The notes under the pieces are model-generated. The model was not told the origin of the DNA, did not search any database, and saw only the letters and a list, made by a program, of their open reading frames with translations. From Alphaproteobacteria bacterium (GTDB lineage Bacteria; Myxococcota_A; UBA796; GCA-2862545): a stretch of 64,000 bases of DNA. Where the stretch lies: positions 1 through 64,000 of the forward strand of contig JACKET010000022.1 of the NCBI GenBank assembly GCA_020632875.1, read 5' to 3'. Within the stretch, counting starts at the first letter, position 1, and the number at the start of each line of letters is the position of its first letter. Shown piece after piece: positions 26,753 to 35,871 of the stretch. Position numbers and translations under genes: made by a program.

Positions 26753-27493
26753 ATGTCCACGGTCCTGCAGGCTGCAGAAGCCCTCCGCGACGCGACGTCC
26801 GCGCTCGCGCGTCCCATCGGCTCCGCCACCGTCGTGCTGAATCCGCTGGTCTACGCGTGGGAGCCACACGCCCGGTACATCGAGCGGTACGCGCCGCGGG
26901 GCCGCATCGGGGCGTTGTGGATCGGCATGAACCCGGGGCCGTGGGGGATGGCGCAGACGGGCGTGCCGTTCGGCAGTGTCCCGATGGTGCGGGACTTCCT
27001 CGGCATCACGGGGCGGGTGGACCCGGTCCCGGACGCGCATCCGAAGCGGCCCATCGAGGGGTTCGACTGCACCCGCAGCGAGGTCTCGGGCGATCGGCTG
27101 TGGGGCGCCATCCGCGACGACTGCGGAAGCCCCGCGGTCTTCTTCGCGCGCCACTACATCACGAACTACTGCCCGCTCGTGTGGCAGAGCGCCAGCGGCG
27201 CGAACCTCACGCCCGACAAGCTGCCTGCCGCCGACATGGCCGCGGTGTTCGAGGCCTGCGACGCGCACCTGGCCGCGGTGATCCGCGCCGCGCGCCCCGA
27301 GATCGTCATCGGCGTGGGCGTCTGGGCCGAGGCTTGCGCGAAGCGCGTGGTCGAAACGCACGAACCGGGCACCCGCGTCGGGCGGGTGCTGCACCCGAGC
27401 CCGGCGTCCCCCGCGGCGAACCGGGGATGGGCAGAGCAGGCCCGTCGACAGCTGGCGGAACAGGGTCATCCGATCGCCCCCCGCGCCGAATGA
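26753..27493 (+). CDS. SMUG1-type uracil-DNA glycosylase
   Basis: 246 residues. The family motif GMNPGPWGMAQTGVPFG (about 58-74; N60 aligns with the Asn85 that positions the catalytic water in SMUG1) is followed by TNYCPLVW (about 137-144) and the C-terminal HPSPASPAANRGW (H214), which matches the catalytic His/DNA-insertion segment. The protein removes uracil and oxidised uracils from DNA. Bacterial SMUG1 is sporadic, found mainly in Deltaproteobacteria/Myxococcota and a few others. ATG 26753 is in a gap between divergent genes. It stands alone; the kinase gene follows after 25 bp. Confidence 0.92.
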   Translation: MSTVLQAAEALRDATSALARPIGSATVVLNPLVYAWEPHARYIERYAPRGRIGALWIGMNPGPWGMAQTGVPFGSVPMVRDFLGITGRVDPVPDAHPKRPIEGFDCTRSEVSGDRLWGAIRDDCGSPAVFFARHYITNYCPLVWQSASGANLTPDKLPAADMAAVFEACDAHLAAVIRAARPEIVIGVGVWAEACAKRVVETHEPGTRVGRVLHPSPASPAANRGWAEQARRQLAEQGHPIAPRAE

Positions 27494-27518
27494 GCCCTGG
27501 AGGTGGTAGAACTGCGAC

Positions 27519-28781
27519 GTGTCCGGCACACAGGTCGCGTTTCAGTTCCACAACTGCCTCGGGGAGGGCGGCTATGGAGAGGTGTACCTCGCGACCCAGG
27601 TGACCGAAGGCGGCATCAAACGCGATGTCGCGGTGAAGGTCCTGCACGAGCGCTACGACGAGGGCTCCGATGCGGTGAAGCGCCTGCGCGACGAGGGCCA
27701 GGTGCTCGCGATGCTCCAGCACCCCGCGATCGTCAGCGTGCACCAGTTCTGCGAGATCGGCGGCCGGCTCGCGCTGGTCATGGAGTACATCGAGGGCGCC
27801 GACGTCTCGTACTTCTGCGACAGGTCGCGTCTGTTCCCGCCGCGGATCGTGATGGAGGTGATCCGCGAGGTCGCCGAGGCGCTCGCGCACGCGCTCACCG
27901 TCCACAACCCGCTGACGGGCCGTGCGCTCGGCATGATCCACCGCGACATCAAGCCCGCGAACGTGCGGGTCACCGTCGACGGCAAGGTCAAGCTGATGGA
28001 CTTCGGCGTCGCGCGGTCGAACGAGATCGACCGCAAGGCCAAGACCGCCATGGGCGACGTGCTCCTCACGCCCGGCTTCGGTGCGCCCGAGGCCCTCGGG
28101 TTCGGGGTGAGCGGCCCGATGGTCGACGTGTTCGCACTCGGCGTCACGATGTTCGAGATGTGCACGGGCCAGACGTTCTACGGCAAGACCGATCTGGCGT
28201 TCCAGGTCTCGCTGGCGATGGACAGCGAAGACTACAACTCGCACCTCGAAGAGCGCCTGGCGCTGATCGAGAACGAAGACCTGCGCAAGCTCTGCGGCGA
28301 CATGCTGAAGTTCCAGCACGAGCTGCGGCCCGAGGCCGCCGACATCGCGGATCGCGCCCACGCCATGTGGAAGAAGATGGAGGGCGACACGCTGGGCAAG
28401 TGGGCGCGCCACACCCAGTTCCCCGACCTCTCCTACGACACGGCCGAGTTCTGCGGGAAGCTCATCGACGCGCGCGGCACCGTGCTCGGCGACGCCCCGC
28501 CGCCGAAGCCGCCCGATCCGTCGCCCAACTACCCGGGCTCGCCGCCGAGCCTGCCGCCCGAGCCCGGTCAGTTCAAGAACGCCCACACGCTCGATCTCAC
28601 GCACCCCCCGCCGGCCGAGCGCGTGAGCGCACCGATGCCGAAGAAGCCCGCGCCGCCGGCCCCTCCCGCGCCGCAGGGCTCGAACGCGCCCCTGATCATC
28701 GGGGCGGCCGCGGTGTTCGCGGGCCTGGCCATGTTCGGCATCGGCATCCTCGCGCTGCTCGCCGCGATCTTCCTGTCCTGA
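27519..28781 (+). CDS. Ser/Thr protein kinase, complete, membrane-anchored
   Basis: 420 residues from GTG 27519. All catalytic motifs are present: glycine loop LGEGGYGEVY (14-23), ATP-binding K40 in VAVKVL, HRDIKPANV (141-149), DFG (161-163) and a GAPEAL peptide. After the kinase domain comes a Pro-rich linker (about 327-390) and one C-terminal membrane segment (LIIGAAAVFAGLAMFGIGILA), so the kinase is cytoplasmic and tethered. No sensor domain beyond the membrane. This contrasts with the two degenerate kinases in the window. It lies 25 bp after the SMUG1 gene and is followed by a beta-propeller lipoprotein after 32 bp. Confidence 0.93.
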   Translation: MSGTQVAFQFHNCLGEGGYGEVYLATQVTEGGIKRDVAVKVLHERYDEGSDAVKRLRDEGQVLAMLQHPAIVSVHQFCEIGGRLALVMEYIEGADVSYFCDRSRLFPPRIVMEVIREVAEALAHALTVHNPLTGRALGMIHRDIKPANVRVTVDGKVKLMDFGVARSNEIDRKAKTAMGDVLLTPGFGAPEALGFGVSGPMVDVFALGVTMFEMCTGQTFYGKTDLAFQVSLAMDSEDYNSHLEERLALIENEDLRKLCGDMLKFQHELRPEAADIADRAHAMWKKMEGDTLGKWARHTQFPDLSYDTAEFCGKLIDARGTVLGDAPPPKPPDPSPNYPGSPPSLPPEPGQFKNAHTLDLTHPPPAERVSAPMPKKPAPPAPPAPQGSNAPLIIGAAAVFAGLAMFGIGILALLAAIFLS

Positions 28782-28813
28782 GCCGCTACGGCGGTCGGCC
28801 GGAGTCTCCACCG

Positions 28814-29896
28814 ATGTTGCTGCTCCCGCTCCTGTTCGCCTGTGTCGAGGGCCCGCAGACCACCGGGTTCATGTCCGTCACGCTGCCCGGAACGCCCACG
28901 GGGGTGGTGCTGGGCGCGGATGCGCGCGTGATCGTCTCGCACGACGCCCCCGACGGGTGCTGTGTCGCGTCGGGATACGTGCCGGGCGGCTCGATCCCCG
29001 CGTTCCAGCACGCCGTGAGCGAGGTGCCGCCCGTGGTGGCCGAAGGGCGGGTGTACCTCGTGCAGCCCGACGGGCTCGTGGCCCTCGAAGCCGACCGCGA
29101 GAGCTGGTCGGTGGCCGTCGAGGCCGACATGGAGGCCGCGATCGCGGTCACTCCGGCGGGCATCGTGATGGTGCCGAGCTGGGATGGCGTGCAGGGCCGC
29201 CTGCACGCGTGGACGCGCCTCGGCGAGGAGGCGTGGGTCACCGACCTCCAGAGCCAGCGCGTCGTCGGGGCGATCCGGGCCCGCGCCGACGGCACGGTCT
29301 ACGTCGCGACCACCGACGGCGTGATGCCACTGCTGCACGGGGTCGACGGCTCCTCGGGCGCGATCCTGTGGTCCGAATCCGTCGACGCGAAGCCGCTGGC
29401 CGTCGTCGACGACGCCGTGCTCGTCGACGTGGGCGGCGTGCTCGCGCGCTTCGACGCCGACGGGCGCGAGGTCTGGGTCTCGGGCGCCGACGTGGGCGAA
29501 GCGGGCGTCACCGCCACGAGCGACGGGTTCGTCTGGGTGCCGGGGGCCACACACGTGGCGAAGGTCGCCCTCGACAACGGCGGGGCCGCGCAGCGCATCG
29601 AGCGCCGGTGCGGCGCGCTCGCCTACGGGCTCGACCAGCGGATGTGGGGCGTGTGCGAGGTGGGCGAGGTCGGCTGGGCGCTCGCCGCCATCGGTGCCGT
29701 CATCGAGGTCGAGTCGACGACGTTCGGCGGCCCTTCGGTCGGTCCGCCCGTCCTCGCGGGCGGGAACGCCTACGTCGTCATCGACAACGCCAGCACGCCG
29801 TCGCTCCTCGGGTTCGCGGGCGCGACGCTCCCGAACAACACGAGCCCGTGGAGCACGGCATACGGCGTGGGCAACGCCGGCCGCCCCGATCAGTAG
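28814..29896 (+). CDS. Beta-propeller (PQQ-like) lipoprotein
   Basis: 360 residues. Signal MLLLPLLFAC with lipobox LFAC. The mature protein shows repeated blades of about 45 residues with strand-turn patterns typical of PQQ-like/WD-type propellers (VYLVQPDGLVALEADRE, then VYVATTDGVMPLLHG, then VLARFDADGREVWVSGA). Probably periplasmic. ATG 28814 with GGAG 9 nt upstream. Its end overlaps the end of the DUF1552 gene on the other strand by 7 nt, so the genes converge. Possible co-transcription with the kinase at 27519. Confidence 0.8.
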   Translation: MLLLPLLFACVEGPQTTGFMSVTLPGTPTGVVLGADARVIVSHDAPDGCCVASGYVPGGSIPAFQHAVSEVPPVVAEGRVYLVQPDGLVALEADRESWSVAVEADMEAAIAVTPAGIVMVPSWDGVQGRLHAWTRLGEEAWVTDLQSQRVVGAIRARADGTVYVATTDGVMPLLHGVDGSSGAILWSESVDAKPLAVVDDAVLVDVGGVLARFDADGREVWVSGADVGEAGVTATSDGFVWVPGATHVAKVALDNGGAAQRIERRCGALAYGLDQRMWGVCEVGEVGWALAAIGAVIEVESTTFGGPSVGPPVLAGGNAYVVIDNASTPSLLGFAGATLPNNTSPWSTAYGVGNAGRPDQ

Positions 29897-31200
29897 AGCT
29901 CGCTGAAATCCAGCGTCGTGGCGCCCTCGTCGACGCCCCAGCTCGCGAGCCCCACGCCCGCCCCGCGCAGCGCCGTCAGCACGCCGCGGCTCGAGTTGGC
30001 GAGCCCGTTGGCGCGGTGGTGGTAGCCCCCGCGCAGCCGGCCGTTGCCGTGGCCCGCGATGAGGATGGGGAAGTCCTGGTTGCTGTGCGTCAGGCCGTCG
30101 GAGAGCTCGGTCGTGCCCATCACCACGCAGTGCTCGAGCAGGTTGCCCGCGCCCTCGGGCGTGTCGCGGAGCATCCGCAGGAACACGCCGAGCTGGCTCA
30201 TCGTGAACGTCGTGGCCGCGTGCACGAGGTTCTGGGGGTTCGCCTCGGTGTGGCAGGTGAGGTGCATGCCGTCGGTCAGCCCGACGCTCGAGAAGATCAC
30301 GCCGCTCCCGCACGAGCTGAACATCAGCGAGAAGACCCGCGTGAGGTCGCAGGCGAGCGCCATCGTGAGGAGCTCGCTCATCGCGAGGTTCTTCGCCTCG
30401 ATCTGCTCGATACCGTTCAGATCCGGGTAGCTGCCGGGGTCGTTGGGCGGCGCGCACGTGCTGGGCATCGTGGTGAGCCGGACCTCGAGCTGGCGCACGC
30501 TCTCGAGGTGCTGCTCGAGGCGGTCGCGGTCGTTCGTGCCGAGCTTCGTCTTCAGGCGGTCGGTCTGGTCCTTCACGGCGTCGAGCACGGAGAGCCGCGC
30601 CCGGTCGGTGCCCGGCTCGATCGGCGCCCCGAAGAGCCGCAGCCACAGGGAGTGCGGGTCGTACTCGCTCGGGTTGAAGTTGTTCGGACCGTTGTGGGAG
30701 AGGTGCTCGAACGTCGAGCCCTCGTCGGTGCCGCGGAACCGGCAGACGCCCGCTTCGATGCTGCGGAACGGCGTCTGGTTGAGGTGGAGGTGGTCGGCGG
30801 CGTCCTGGTCGACGGACTGGCGCGCGAACGTGGACACGATGGTGTCGCGCGTCGTGCCGAGCTGGTGGTAGTGCTGGCCCGTGAGGATGCCGGTCATCCC
30901 GCTGTGGTGCGGGTGGGTGGCGGTCTTGATCTCGGTGCCGCTGACAAGGCTGACCCAGGGGACCAGATCGGCGAGCGGCGCGAGCTCTTCGCTCGGCGTC
31001 CAGCTGGCGCCGGTGGAGGCGGGGACCCAGCGGTCCGGCTTCACGCCGTTGCCCCAGAACCACACGCCGAAGCGGTCGGGGAGCGGGGCACCGCCGGCGA
31101 ACGCCGTGCCGTTGGGGCCGAGCATGTACTCGAACACGGGAAGGCCCACGGTGACGGCCGTTCCGCCGAGCAGCCCGCGGAGGAGGTTGCGGCGGTTCAT
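29890..31200 (-). CDS. DUF1552 family protein
   Basis: 436 residues from ATG 31200. It begins MNRRNLLRGLLGGTAVTVG, a twin-Arg-type signal, so the protein is probably Tat-exported. DUF1552 hallmarks: PHHSGMTGILTGQHYH, the HLNQTPFRSIEAGV region, RLEQHLESVRQLEVRL, and a C-terminal FPILIAGHGNGRLRGGYHHRAN with conserved His residues. The family is large in Planctomycetes and Myxococcota, of unknown biochemical role, nearly always paired with a DUF1592/1588 protein. Here the partner gene overlaps its start by 4 nt (ATGA). Confidence 0.94.
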   Translation of the reverse strand: MNRRNLLRGLLGGTAVTVGLPVFEYMLGPNGTAFAGGAPLPDRFGVWFWGNGVKPDRWVPASTGASWTPSEELAPLADLVPWVSLVSGTEIKTATHPHHSGMTGILTGQHYHQLGTTRDTIVSTFARQSVDQDAADHLHLNQTPFRSIEAGVCRFRGTDEGSTFEHLSHNGPNNFNPSEYDPHSLWLRLFGAPIEPGTDRARLSVLDAVKDQTDRLKTKLGTNDRDRLEQHLESVRQLEVRLTTMPSTCAPPNDPGSYPDLNGIEQIEAKNLAMSELLTMALACDLTRVFSLMFSSCGSGVIFSSVGLTDGMHLTCHTEANPQNLVHAATTFTMSQLGVFLRMLRDTPEGAGNLLEHCVVMGTTELSDGLTHSNQDFPILIAGHGNGRLRGGYHHRANGLANSSRGVLTALRGAGVGLASWGVDEGATTLDFSELY

Positions 31201-33512
31201 GGGGTGCCTCCGAGGCAGGCGGCGAGGAAGGTGTCGCCGGAGTTCTCGAGCGGGCCGAAGCCCGTCTCGTGGCCGTTCGCCCGGCACCAGAGGTGCGCGG
31301 CGCGGTTGCAGTGCTCGCCCCAGCGCTCGGTGCTGCCGTCGCAGAGCGGGTCGTGGGCGGCCATCGCGGTGTACGTCGTGCCGTACTCGGTGGCGGCGGG
31401 CGTGCACGTGACGGCCGCCACGTCGCCGTTGTTCTCGACGGGCCCGTAGCCGGTCGCCATCCCGAGCGAGTCGCAGAAGCGGTTGATCGCCGCGTTGCAC
31501 GCGGGCCCGAGGCGCTGCGTCGCGTTGCACTGGTCGTGGTGCGTCGAGAGCACGGTGAAGGTCGTCGAGACCACGGTGGCCTGCGTGTCGTCGAGGCACA
31601 CGGTGTCGAAGCCCGTCGCGGTCTCGTCGACCGGGCCGAACCCCGTGACGGCGCAGTCGGTCGCCTCGCAGTAGCGGTGGTTCGCGGCGAAGCACGCGGG
31701 GCTCGTGGGGTCGGCGAACGCGCTGCAGTCGGGGTGGCCGAGCGCCTGGAGCTCGGCGGCCGTCAGGCGGACGACCGCGATGGCCAGGTCTTCGTCGACG
31801 AGCCCGTCGAGGTCGTCGTCGACGCCGTTGCACACCTCGTCCGTCGGACCGGGCTCTTCGGGCGGGTCGATCGGCGTGGGTGGGACGAACGGGCTGTCGG
31901 CGGGCAGCGTCGCGGGCGCGCCCTCGGGCAGCCGGGCCGTGCGGAAGCCCTCTGACAGCACGATGTCGAGCACGAGCTCGTCGAGCAGCTGGCCCTCCTG
32001 CACGAACTCGACGGACAGGGCGTCGACGAGGGGGAGCTCGCTCTCGGACTCGGCCTGGCCGTTCGCGTAGCGGTAGAGCGACAGGGCCGTGCAGACGGGG
32101 AACTGCGGGTGCGCGGCGACGGCCTGCCCGAGCTCGCGGGCCCCGTCGAAGGCGACGTTGTCGATCGTGCCGGTCGCGTCGATCGGCAGCCCGTTGTCGA
32201 GCTCGCGCCGGCGGCCGATGGGGTCGAAGTGCTCCATGCCGAAGCCGATCGGGTCCATGATCTGGTGGCATCCGCGGCACTGGTCGTCGACGGCGTGCTG
32301 CTCGAGCCGGTCGCGCAGCGTGCCGCCCGTCGCGGGGTCGGGCAGCTCGGTCGAGATGCCCGGCGGAGGCGGTGGAATCGCCTGGCAGAGGAGCTTCGTG
32401 CGGACGAACTTCCCGCGGTGGGTCGGGCTCGTCTGGGTGTTGTGCGCGTTGATCGCCAGCACGGCCGCGCGCCCGAGCAGGCCGCCGCGCCCGGCACCTT
32501 CGAGGAACCGCACCTGCTGCAGGTCGTCGCCGCTGAACGTGAACCCGTAGAGCGCGCCCAGGTCGCGGTCGACGAACGTGGTGTCGGTGGTGAGCAGGGT
32601 GCCGTACGGCAGGCGCTCTTCGAACACGACCCAGTCGAACAGCATGCGCAGCTCGAGCTCCATGCCCCAGCGCAGGTCGTCGTCGAGCTCGGGGAACAGT
32701 GTCGGGTCCTTGTCCATCGAGTGGACCTTGTCGAGACCCAGCGTCTCGGCGAACCAGTCCTGCAGGACCTGGCGGGACTGCGGCGTCGACAGGAGGCGCT
32801 CGGCCTGGTCGCGCAAGCCGCCGTCGCCGGTGAGCTCGCCGTTCTGTGCGGCGGCGACCAGGATGGCGTCGGGCGGGTGGTCGGTGAGCACGTACGACAG
32901 GCGGCTCGCCATCTCCCAGTCGGTGAACACGCGCACGCCGGGCTCGTCGGGGTGCGGCGTGCCGAGCTCGACGCGGAACAGGAAGTCGGGCGCGAGGAGC
33001 AGCGTCGCGACGACCGCCTGGGTGGCGACCACGGCGCCGCGGTCGGGCTCGACGCTGTCGAAGACCCACGCCAGCCGGTCGATCTCGCTCGGCACCGCCG
33101 GACGGCGCCACGCGGCGCTGGCGATCTCCTGGGCCCAGACCCGGAAGCATGCGGTGTCGCTGGGGTCGCAGCCCACGGCGTCGGCCATCGCGACCGTGTC
33201 GGGCACCGCGGTCGTCGCGACCTCCCACGCGGCGAACTCGTACTGCTCGAGCTCGAGCGGGCTCACGGTCGCTTCGGACGCGCCCACGCGGGTGTAGCCG
33301 TGCAGCGCGTAGTCGGCGGGCAGCGGGCCGCTGTAGTCGACGCCGAACACGTCGCTCACGGTGTTGCGCCACTGCAGGTCGGTGAGGCGGTGGAGCGTGG
33401 CTTCGGCGGGCGCGAACTCCGCCGGCGGCTCTTCGTCGCCGGTGGGCGTCGCGGTGCGGGAGGGCCCGCAGGCGGCGAGCGCGAGCAAGAGAACGGGTCG
33501 GAGCTTGGACAT
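31197..33512 (-). CDS. DUF1592/DUF1588/DUF1595/DUF1585-type cytochrome-like lipoprotein with C-terminal triplicate
   Basis: 771 residues from ATG 33512. Lipobox LAAC (MSKLRPVLLLALAAC). The core holds the DUF1587/1595/1592/1588/1585 pattern: LHRLTDLQWRNTVSDVFG (first ~60 residues), AAWRRPAV, LLLAPDFLFRVELG, and CRGCHQIMDPIGFGMEHFD, a CxxCH haem site near residue 422. After residue 580 comes a MopE-like metal motif (CNGVDDDLDGLVDED), then three tandem units of about 60 residues, each with Cys pairs and a GFGP/GYGP motif (PDCSAF..GFGPVDE; DQCNAT..GYGPVEN; DPLCDG..GFGPLEN). This tail is not part of the usual family and may be a surface-binding or protein-docking module. Confidence 0.9.
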   Translation of the reverse strand: MSKLRPVLLLALAACGPSRTATPTGDEEPPAEFAPAEATLHRLTDLQWRNTVSDVFGVDYSGPLPADYALHGYTRVGASEATVSPLELEQYEFAAWEVATTAVPDTVAMADAVGCDPSDTACFRVWAQEIASAAWRRPAVPSEIDRLAWVFDSVEPDRGAVVATQAVVATLLLAPDFLFRVELGTPHPDEPGVRVFTDWEMASRLSYVLTDHPPDAILVAAAQNGELTGDGGLRDQAERLLSTPQSRQVLQDWFAETLGLDKVHSMDKDPTLFPELDDDLRWGMELELRMLFDWVVFEERLPYGTLLTTDTTFVDRDLGALYGFTFSGDDLQQVRFLEGAGRGGLLGRAAVLAINAHNTQTSPTHRGKFVRTKLLCQAIPPPPPGISTELPDPATGGTLRDRLEQHAVDDQCRGCHQIMDPIGFGMEHFDPIGRRRELDNGLPIDATGTIDNVAFDGARELGQAVAAHPQFPVCTALSLYRYANGQAESESELPLVDALSVEFVQEGQLLDELVLDIVLSEGFRTARLPEGAPATLPADSPFVPPTPIDPPEEPGPTDEVCNGVDDDLDGLVDEDLAIAVVRLTAAELQALGHPDCSAFADPTSPACFAANHRYCEATDCAVTGFGPVDETATGFDTVCLDDTQATVVSTTFTVLSTHHDQCNATQRLGPACNAAINRFCDSLGMATGYGPVENNGDVAAVTCTPAATEYGTTYTAMAAHDPLCDGSTERWGEHCNRAAHLWCRANGHETGFGPLENSGDTFLAACLGGTP

Positions 33513-33569
33513 GGCGCGCAGGTACCCCGGCGCACGCGCGGGGTCCACGCGGCTTGACCTTACACTTTC

Positions 33570-34022
33570 TTAGACCTCGGGCAGGCAGATGCCGAGCGTC
33601 GGATCGCCCGCTGCGACGCACTCCATGCCCGTCGGGCACAGCAGGTCGGCGAGCTGGCACGGCAGCGCGCAGTTCGACGGGGGCAGGCCCGGGCCGAGGC
33701 TCAGCGCGCACTGGCCCTCGAAGCCCTCCAGCCCGGGGCACTCGACCTTCGCGCAGTCGGGCGAGCAGAACGGCGGATTCGGCACGCCGGGCGGGCCCGC
33801 GAGGCACTCCATGCCGTTCGGACAGGGGTTGCCCTGGCAGTTGCGGTACGCATCGGGGTCGGCGTCGGCATCCGTGTCGGCATCGGCATCCGTGTCGGCG
33901 TCGGCGTCGGAGTCCGTGTCGGCATCGGAATCCGTGTCGGTGTCGGTGTCGGTGTCGGTCTCGACGGGGAGATCGGCCTTGTCGCAGCCGAAGCAGAGCA
34001 GGAGGAGCAGGGTGTTTCGCAT
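33570..34022 (-). CDS. Cys-rich lipoprotein with Asp/Thr/Ala linker
   Basis: 150 residues from ATG 34022. Signal MRNTLLLLLCFGC with a lipobox-like CFGC. The mature N-terminus (VETDTDTDTDTDSDADTDSD and more, about residues 20-60) is an acidic repeat that is probably an extended linker or calcium-binding; the DNA under it is itself a short tandem repeat. The rest has twelve or more cysteines in two units (CPNGMECLAGPP, then CPTGMECVAAGD), likely disulfide-bonded. It may be co-transcribed with the DUF1592 gene (57-bp gap). Confidence 0.78.
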   Translation of the reverse strand: MRNTLLLLLCFGCDKADLPVETDTDTDTDTDSDADTDSDADADTDADADTDADADPDAYRNCQGNPCPNGMECLAGPPGVPNPPFCSPDCAKVECPGLEGFEGQCALSLGPGLPPSNCALPCQLADLLCPTGMECVAAGDPTLGICLPEV

Positions 34023-34068
34023 GGCCCACGATACCGGAGATCCGGCTCGGATGCTCCACTCCGAGAAT

Positions 34069-34090
34069 CCCGTGCCCGTGCCCGTGCCCG
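34069..34090. repeat. Hexamer array (CCCGTG)n, left of the IS
   Basis: Three copies of CCCGTG plus CCCG. It lies 24 bp left of the IS481 element's left terminal motif. The array at 35872-35904 is the same unit read on the other strand, so the element is bracketed by inverted copies of one simple repeat. Confidence 0.9.
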
Positions 34091-34113
34091 AGATGCGTCA
34101 TGCCCGGGACGGC

Positions 34114-34126
34114 ACATGGGTGACAG
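34114..34126 (+). repeat. IS left terminal inverted repeat motif
   Basis: ACATGGGTGACAG, the inverse of CTGTCACCCATGT at 35711-35723. It is the best-matching 13-bp pair around the transposase. Confidence 0.75.
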
Positions 34127-34480
34127 TTGTACCCGTGTGCAGGTGACACGGGAAGCTGCGTTTTGGCGAACGTGCCTGAGCCCTGCCCGAGGCATCCGCG
34201 TTGGGGGCCTTCCTTGAGTGAGCAGAGCTCCCGCCGGAGGCCTTCCCGTCGTCCGTCGCTCGCACATCGTGCGGTCCGCGAAAGGGCGCGCAGGTCCAGG
34301 GAGCGCCCGGAGCAGCCCGGAGCCACGCGCAGGCCCCTCGCTCGCGAGGGGGCGAGCATGGCGAGGACTGCGAGGACGCACCCTTGACCGAAGCGGCCGT
34401 CGCGGTATTCGCGGCGAGCGTCGGAGGATGGGATGGCCGGAGCCCGCGGGGCAGGCAGGCGGCCCATCGTTGTGGGCGTC
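34127..34480. other. Non-coding interior of the IS, left of the transposase
   Basis: About 350 bp between the left terminal motif and the transposase stop. I found no ORF with a ribosome site and credible composition here, only short overlapping antisense frames. It may be a degenerate passenger region, or the element's internal 3' region. Confidence 0.5.
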
Positions 34481-35692
34481 TCACTCTTTGACCTCGGGAA
34501 TGGGGTCGTTCCAGCCCAGTCCGCGCCGGTCGGGCCGCTTCTGGGTGACAATCGACAGGTCGAGTTCGCCGAGGCCGTAGTCGTAGAACCACAGGCGTAC
34601 CCGTGTGCCTTCGAGGGGCTCCATGCCGATGAGATGGCCGATGAGGGCGGCGCTCACGTGGTAGTGGTTGCCTTTGACGCTGATTCGCCCGGGGCAACTC
34701 ACACTCCGGGTTTGCCAGGCGCTCGGGTACAGAGGGAGTCGCCAGGCCCCGAGCAGTCGACGAACCGAGGGCTGGTAGACCTCTGCCGGTACTCGCTGTC
34801 CGAGCGCCTCGTGGGGCCGATGGTGGTTGAACTCATGGACCCACCGCGCCGCCGCTTCGCGCTCCTCGCGAATCGTCTCGCTGGCGTTGTCTTCCACGTC
34901 GTACCGGAGATCGAGGTGCATGCGTTCGTGCCCGCCGTTGTCCTCGGGGTGGCCGGGACGGGAGAACACGACACGAACGCCCATCGAGACGAGCCAGGCC
35001 GACAGTCGGGTGAAGCCTGCTCGCGACGCAGTACTGCCAAACGGGGATCCGTTGTCGGATTGAATCGCTTTCGGGATTCCGTACCGCCGGAAGAGCTCGA
35101 GAAGAACGCCACGAACGCCCTCCATCGATTGTGAGTCCAGGAGCACTACAGCGAGGACGAATCTGGAGAACTGGTCCCTCACGGTGAGCGGGTACACCCT
35201 CGTGCCATCCGCAGTGAGCCACCAACCCTTGAAGTCGATCGTCCACAGATCATTCGGGCCTTCGACGGCCACGCTGGGGGAGTGCTTCTGAAGCGGCTGC
35301 TTGCGGGAACGCCGCTTCTTCCTGGGTTCGCCGCACCGCCTCAACGCCCGATCGATGGTCTTCACCGACGGAACATCGGCTTCGTCGTGCTCCCGAAGCA
35401 GCAGAGCTCGCAGCTTCTTCGGACCGTATCGAGGGTTCGCACGGCGGAGACTCACAATGCTCGCGACCATGTCCGCCGAGGTCTCGAGCTTCTGTGTCTT
35501 CGGTCTACGCGACCGGTCCTCGAGGCCGGCGACCCCCTCATCGAGGAGCCGCTGTCTCCACTTGTAGGCTGTCTTCCGGCTGATTCCGAATTCCGCACAC
35601 AACGAGGAAACGCTGTCGACGCGGTGCGGATCCAGCAACCGATGAAGGAACTCCTCTCTCGAACTCAAGATGCACCTCTGTGGCCACGGCAC
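34481..35692 (-). CDS. IS481-family transposase
   Basis: 403 residues, full length and apparently intact. The N-terminus has a helix-turn-helix (SLCAEFGISRKTAYKWRQR). The rve/DDE domain shows DLWTIDFKG (first Asp), AIQSDNGSPFGS (second Asp) and GHPEDNGGHERMH (Glu), followed by NHHRPHEALGQR, all typical of IS481. The reported start is GTG 35692; TTG 35668 has a better ribosome site (AGAGG) and gives the common MSSREEF start. Its codon use has fewer GC-ending codons than the neighbours, as expected for a mobile gene. No frameshift seen, so the element may be active. Confidence 0.93.
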   Translation of the reverse strand: MPWPQRCILSSREEFLHRLLDPHRVDSVSSLCAEFGISRKTAYKWRQRLLDEGVAGLEDRSRRPKTQKLETSADMVASIVSLRRANPRYGPKKLRALLLREHDEADVPSVKTIDRALRRCGEPRKKRRSRKQPLQKHSPSVAVEGPNDLWTIDFKGWWLTADGTRVYPLTVRDQFSRFVLAVVLLDSQSMEGVRGVLLELFRRYGIPKAIQSDNGSPFGSTASRAGFTRLSAWLVSMGVRVVFSRPGHPEDNGGHERMHLDLRYDVEDNASETIREEREAAARWVHEFNHHRPHEALGQRVPAEVYQPSVRRLLGAWRLPLYPSAWQTRSVSCPGRISVKGNHYHVSAALIGHLIGMEPLEGTRVRLWFYDYGLGELDLSIVTQKRPDRRGLGWNDPIPEVKE

Positions 35693-35710
35693 GGATGACC
35701 TCCCATGGAG

Positions 35711-35750
35711 CTGTCACCCATGTCCTGACCCTGATGTGTCACCCATGTCC
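35711..35750 (-). repeat. IS right terminal repeat, doubled
   Basis: Two direct copies of TGTCACCCATGTCC (35712-35725 and 35737-35750). The inner one with the preceding C pairs with the left terminal motif at 34114-34126; the outer may be a second transposase-binding site or mark the real end. Confidence 0.75.
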
Positions 35751-35871
35751 CGACCCCGGACCGTCAGGACCCGTAGGGCGGTCACGTGAGAGACAGTGCG
35801 CATACGCCCACATCGGCGTGGGTCCGGACGGAGTCGATCCCGGCTCGTGCAGGTGGTCTGCGCTCCTTCTT

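Larger units (their letters stand above)
34114..35750. mobile_element. IS481-family insertion sequence
   Basis: A DDE transposase gene with an inverted terminal motif on both sides: ACATGGGTGACAG at 34114-34126 and its reverse complement CTGTCACCCATGT at 35711-35723. A second, outer copy (TGTCACCCATGTCC, 35737-35750) and a looser inner copy on the left (GTGCAGGTGACACG, about 34138-34151) give two similar sites per end. The exact outer boundaries and a target-site duplication could not be fixed by eye. About 350 bp between the left terminus and the transposase stop codon hold no convincing gene. The flanking hexamer arrays are inverted with respect to each other. Confidence 0.85.
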
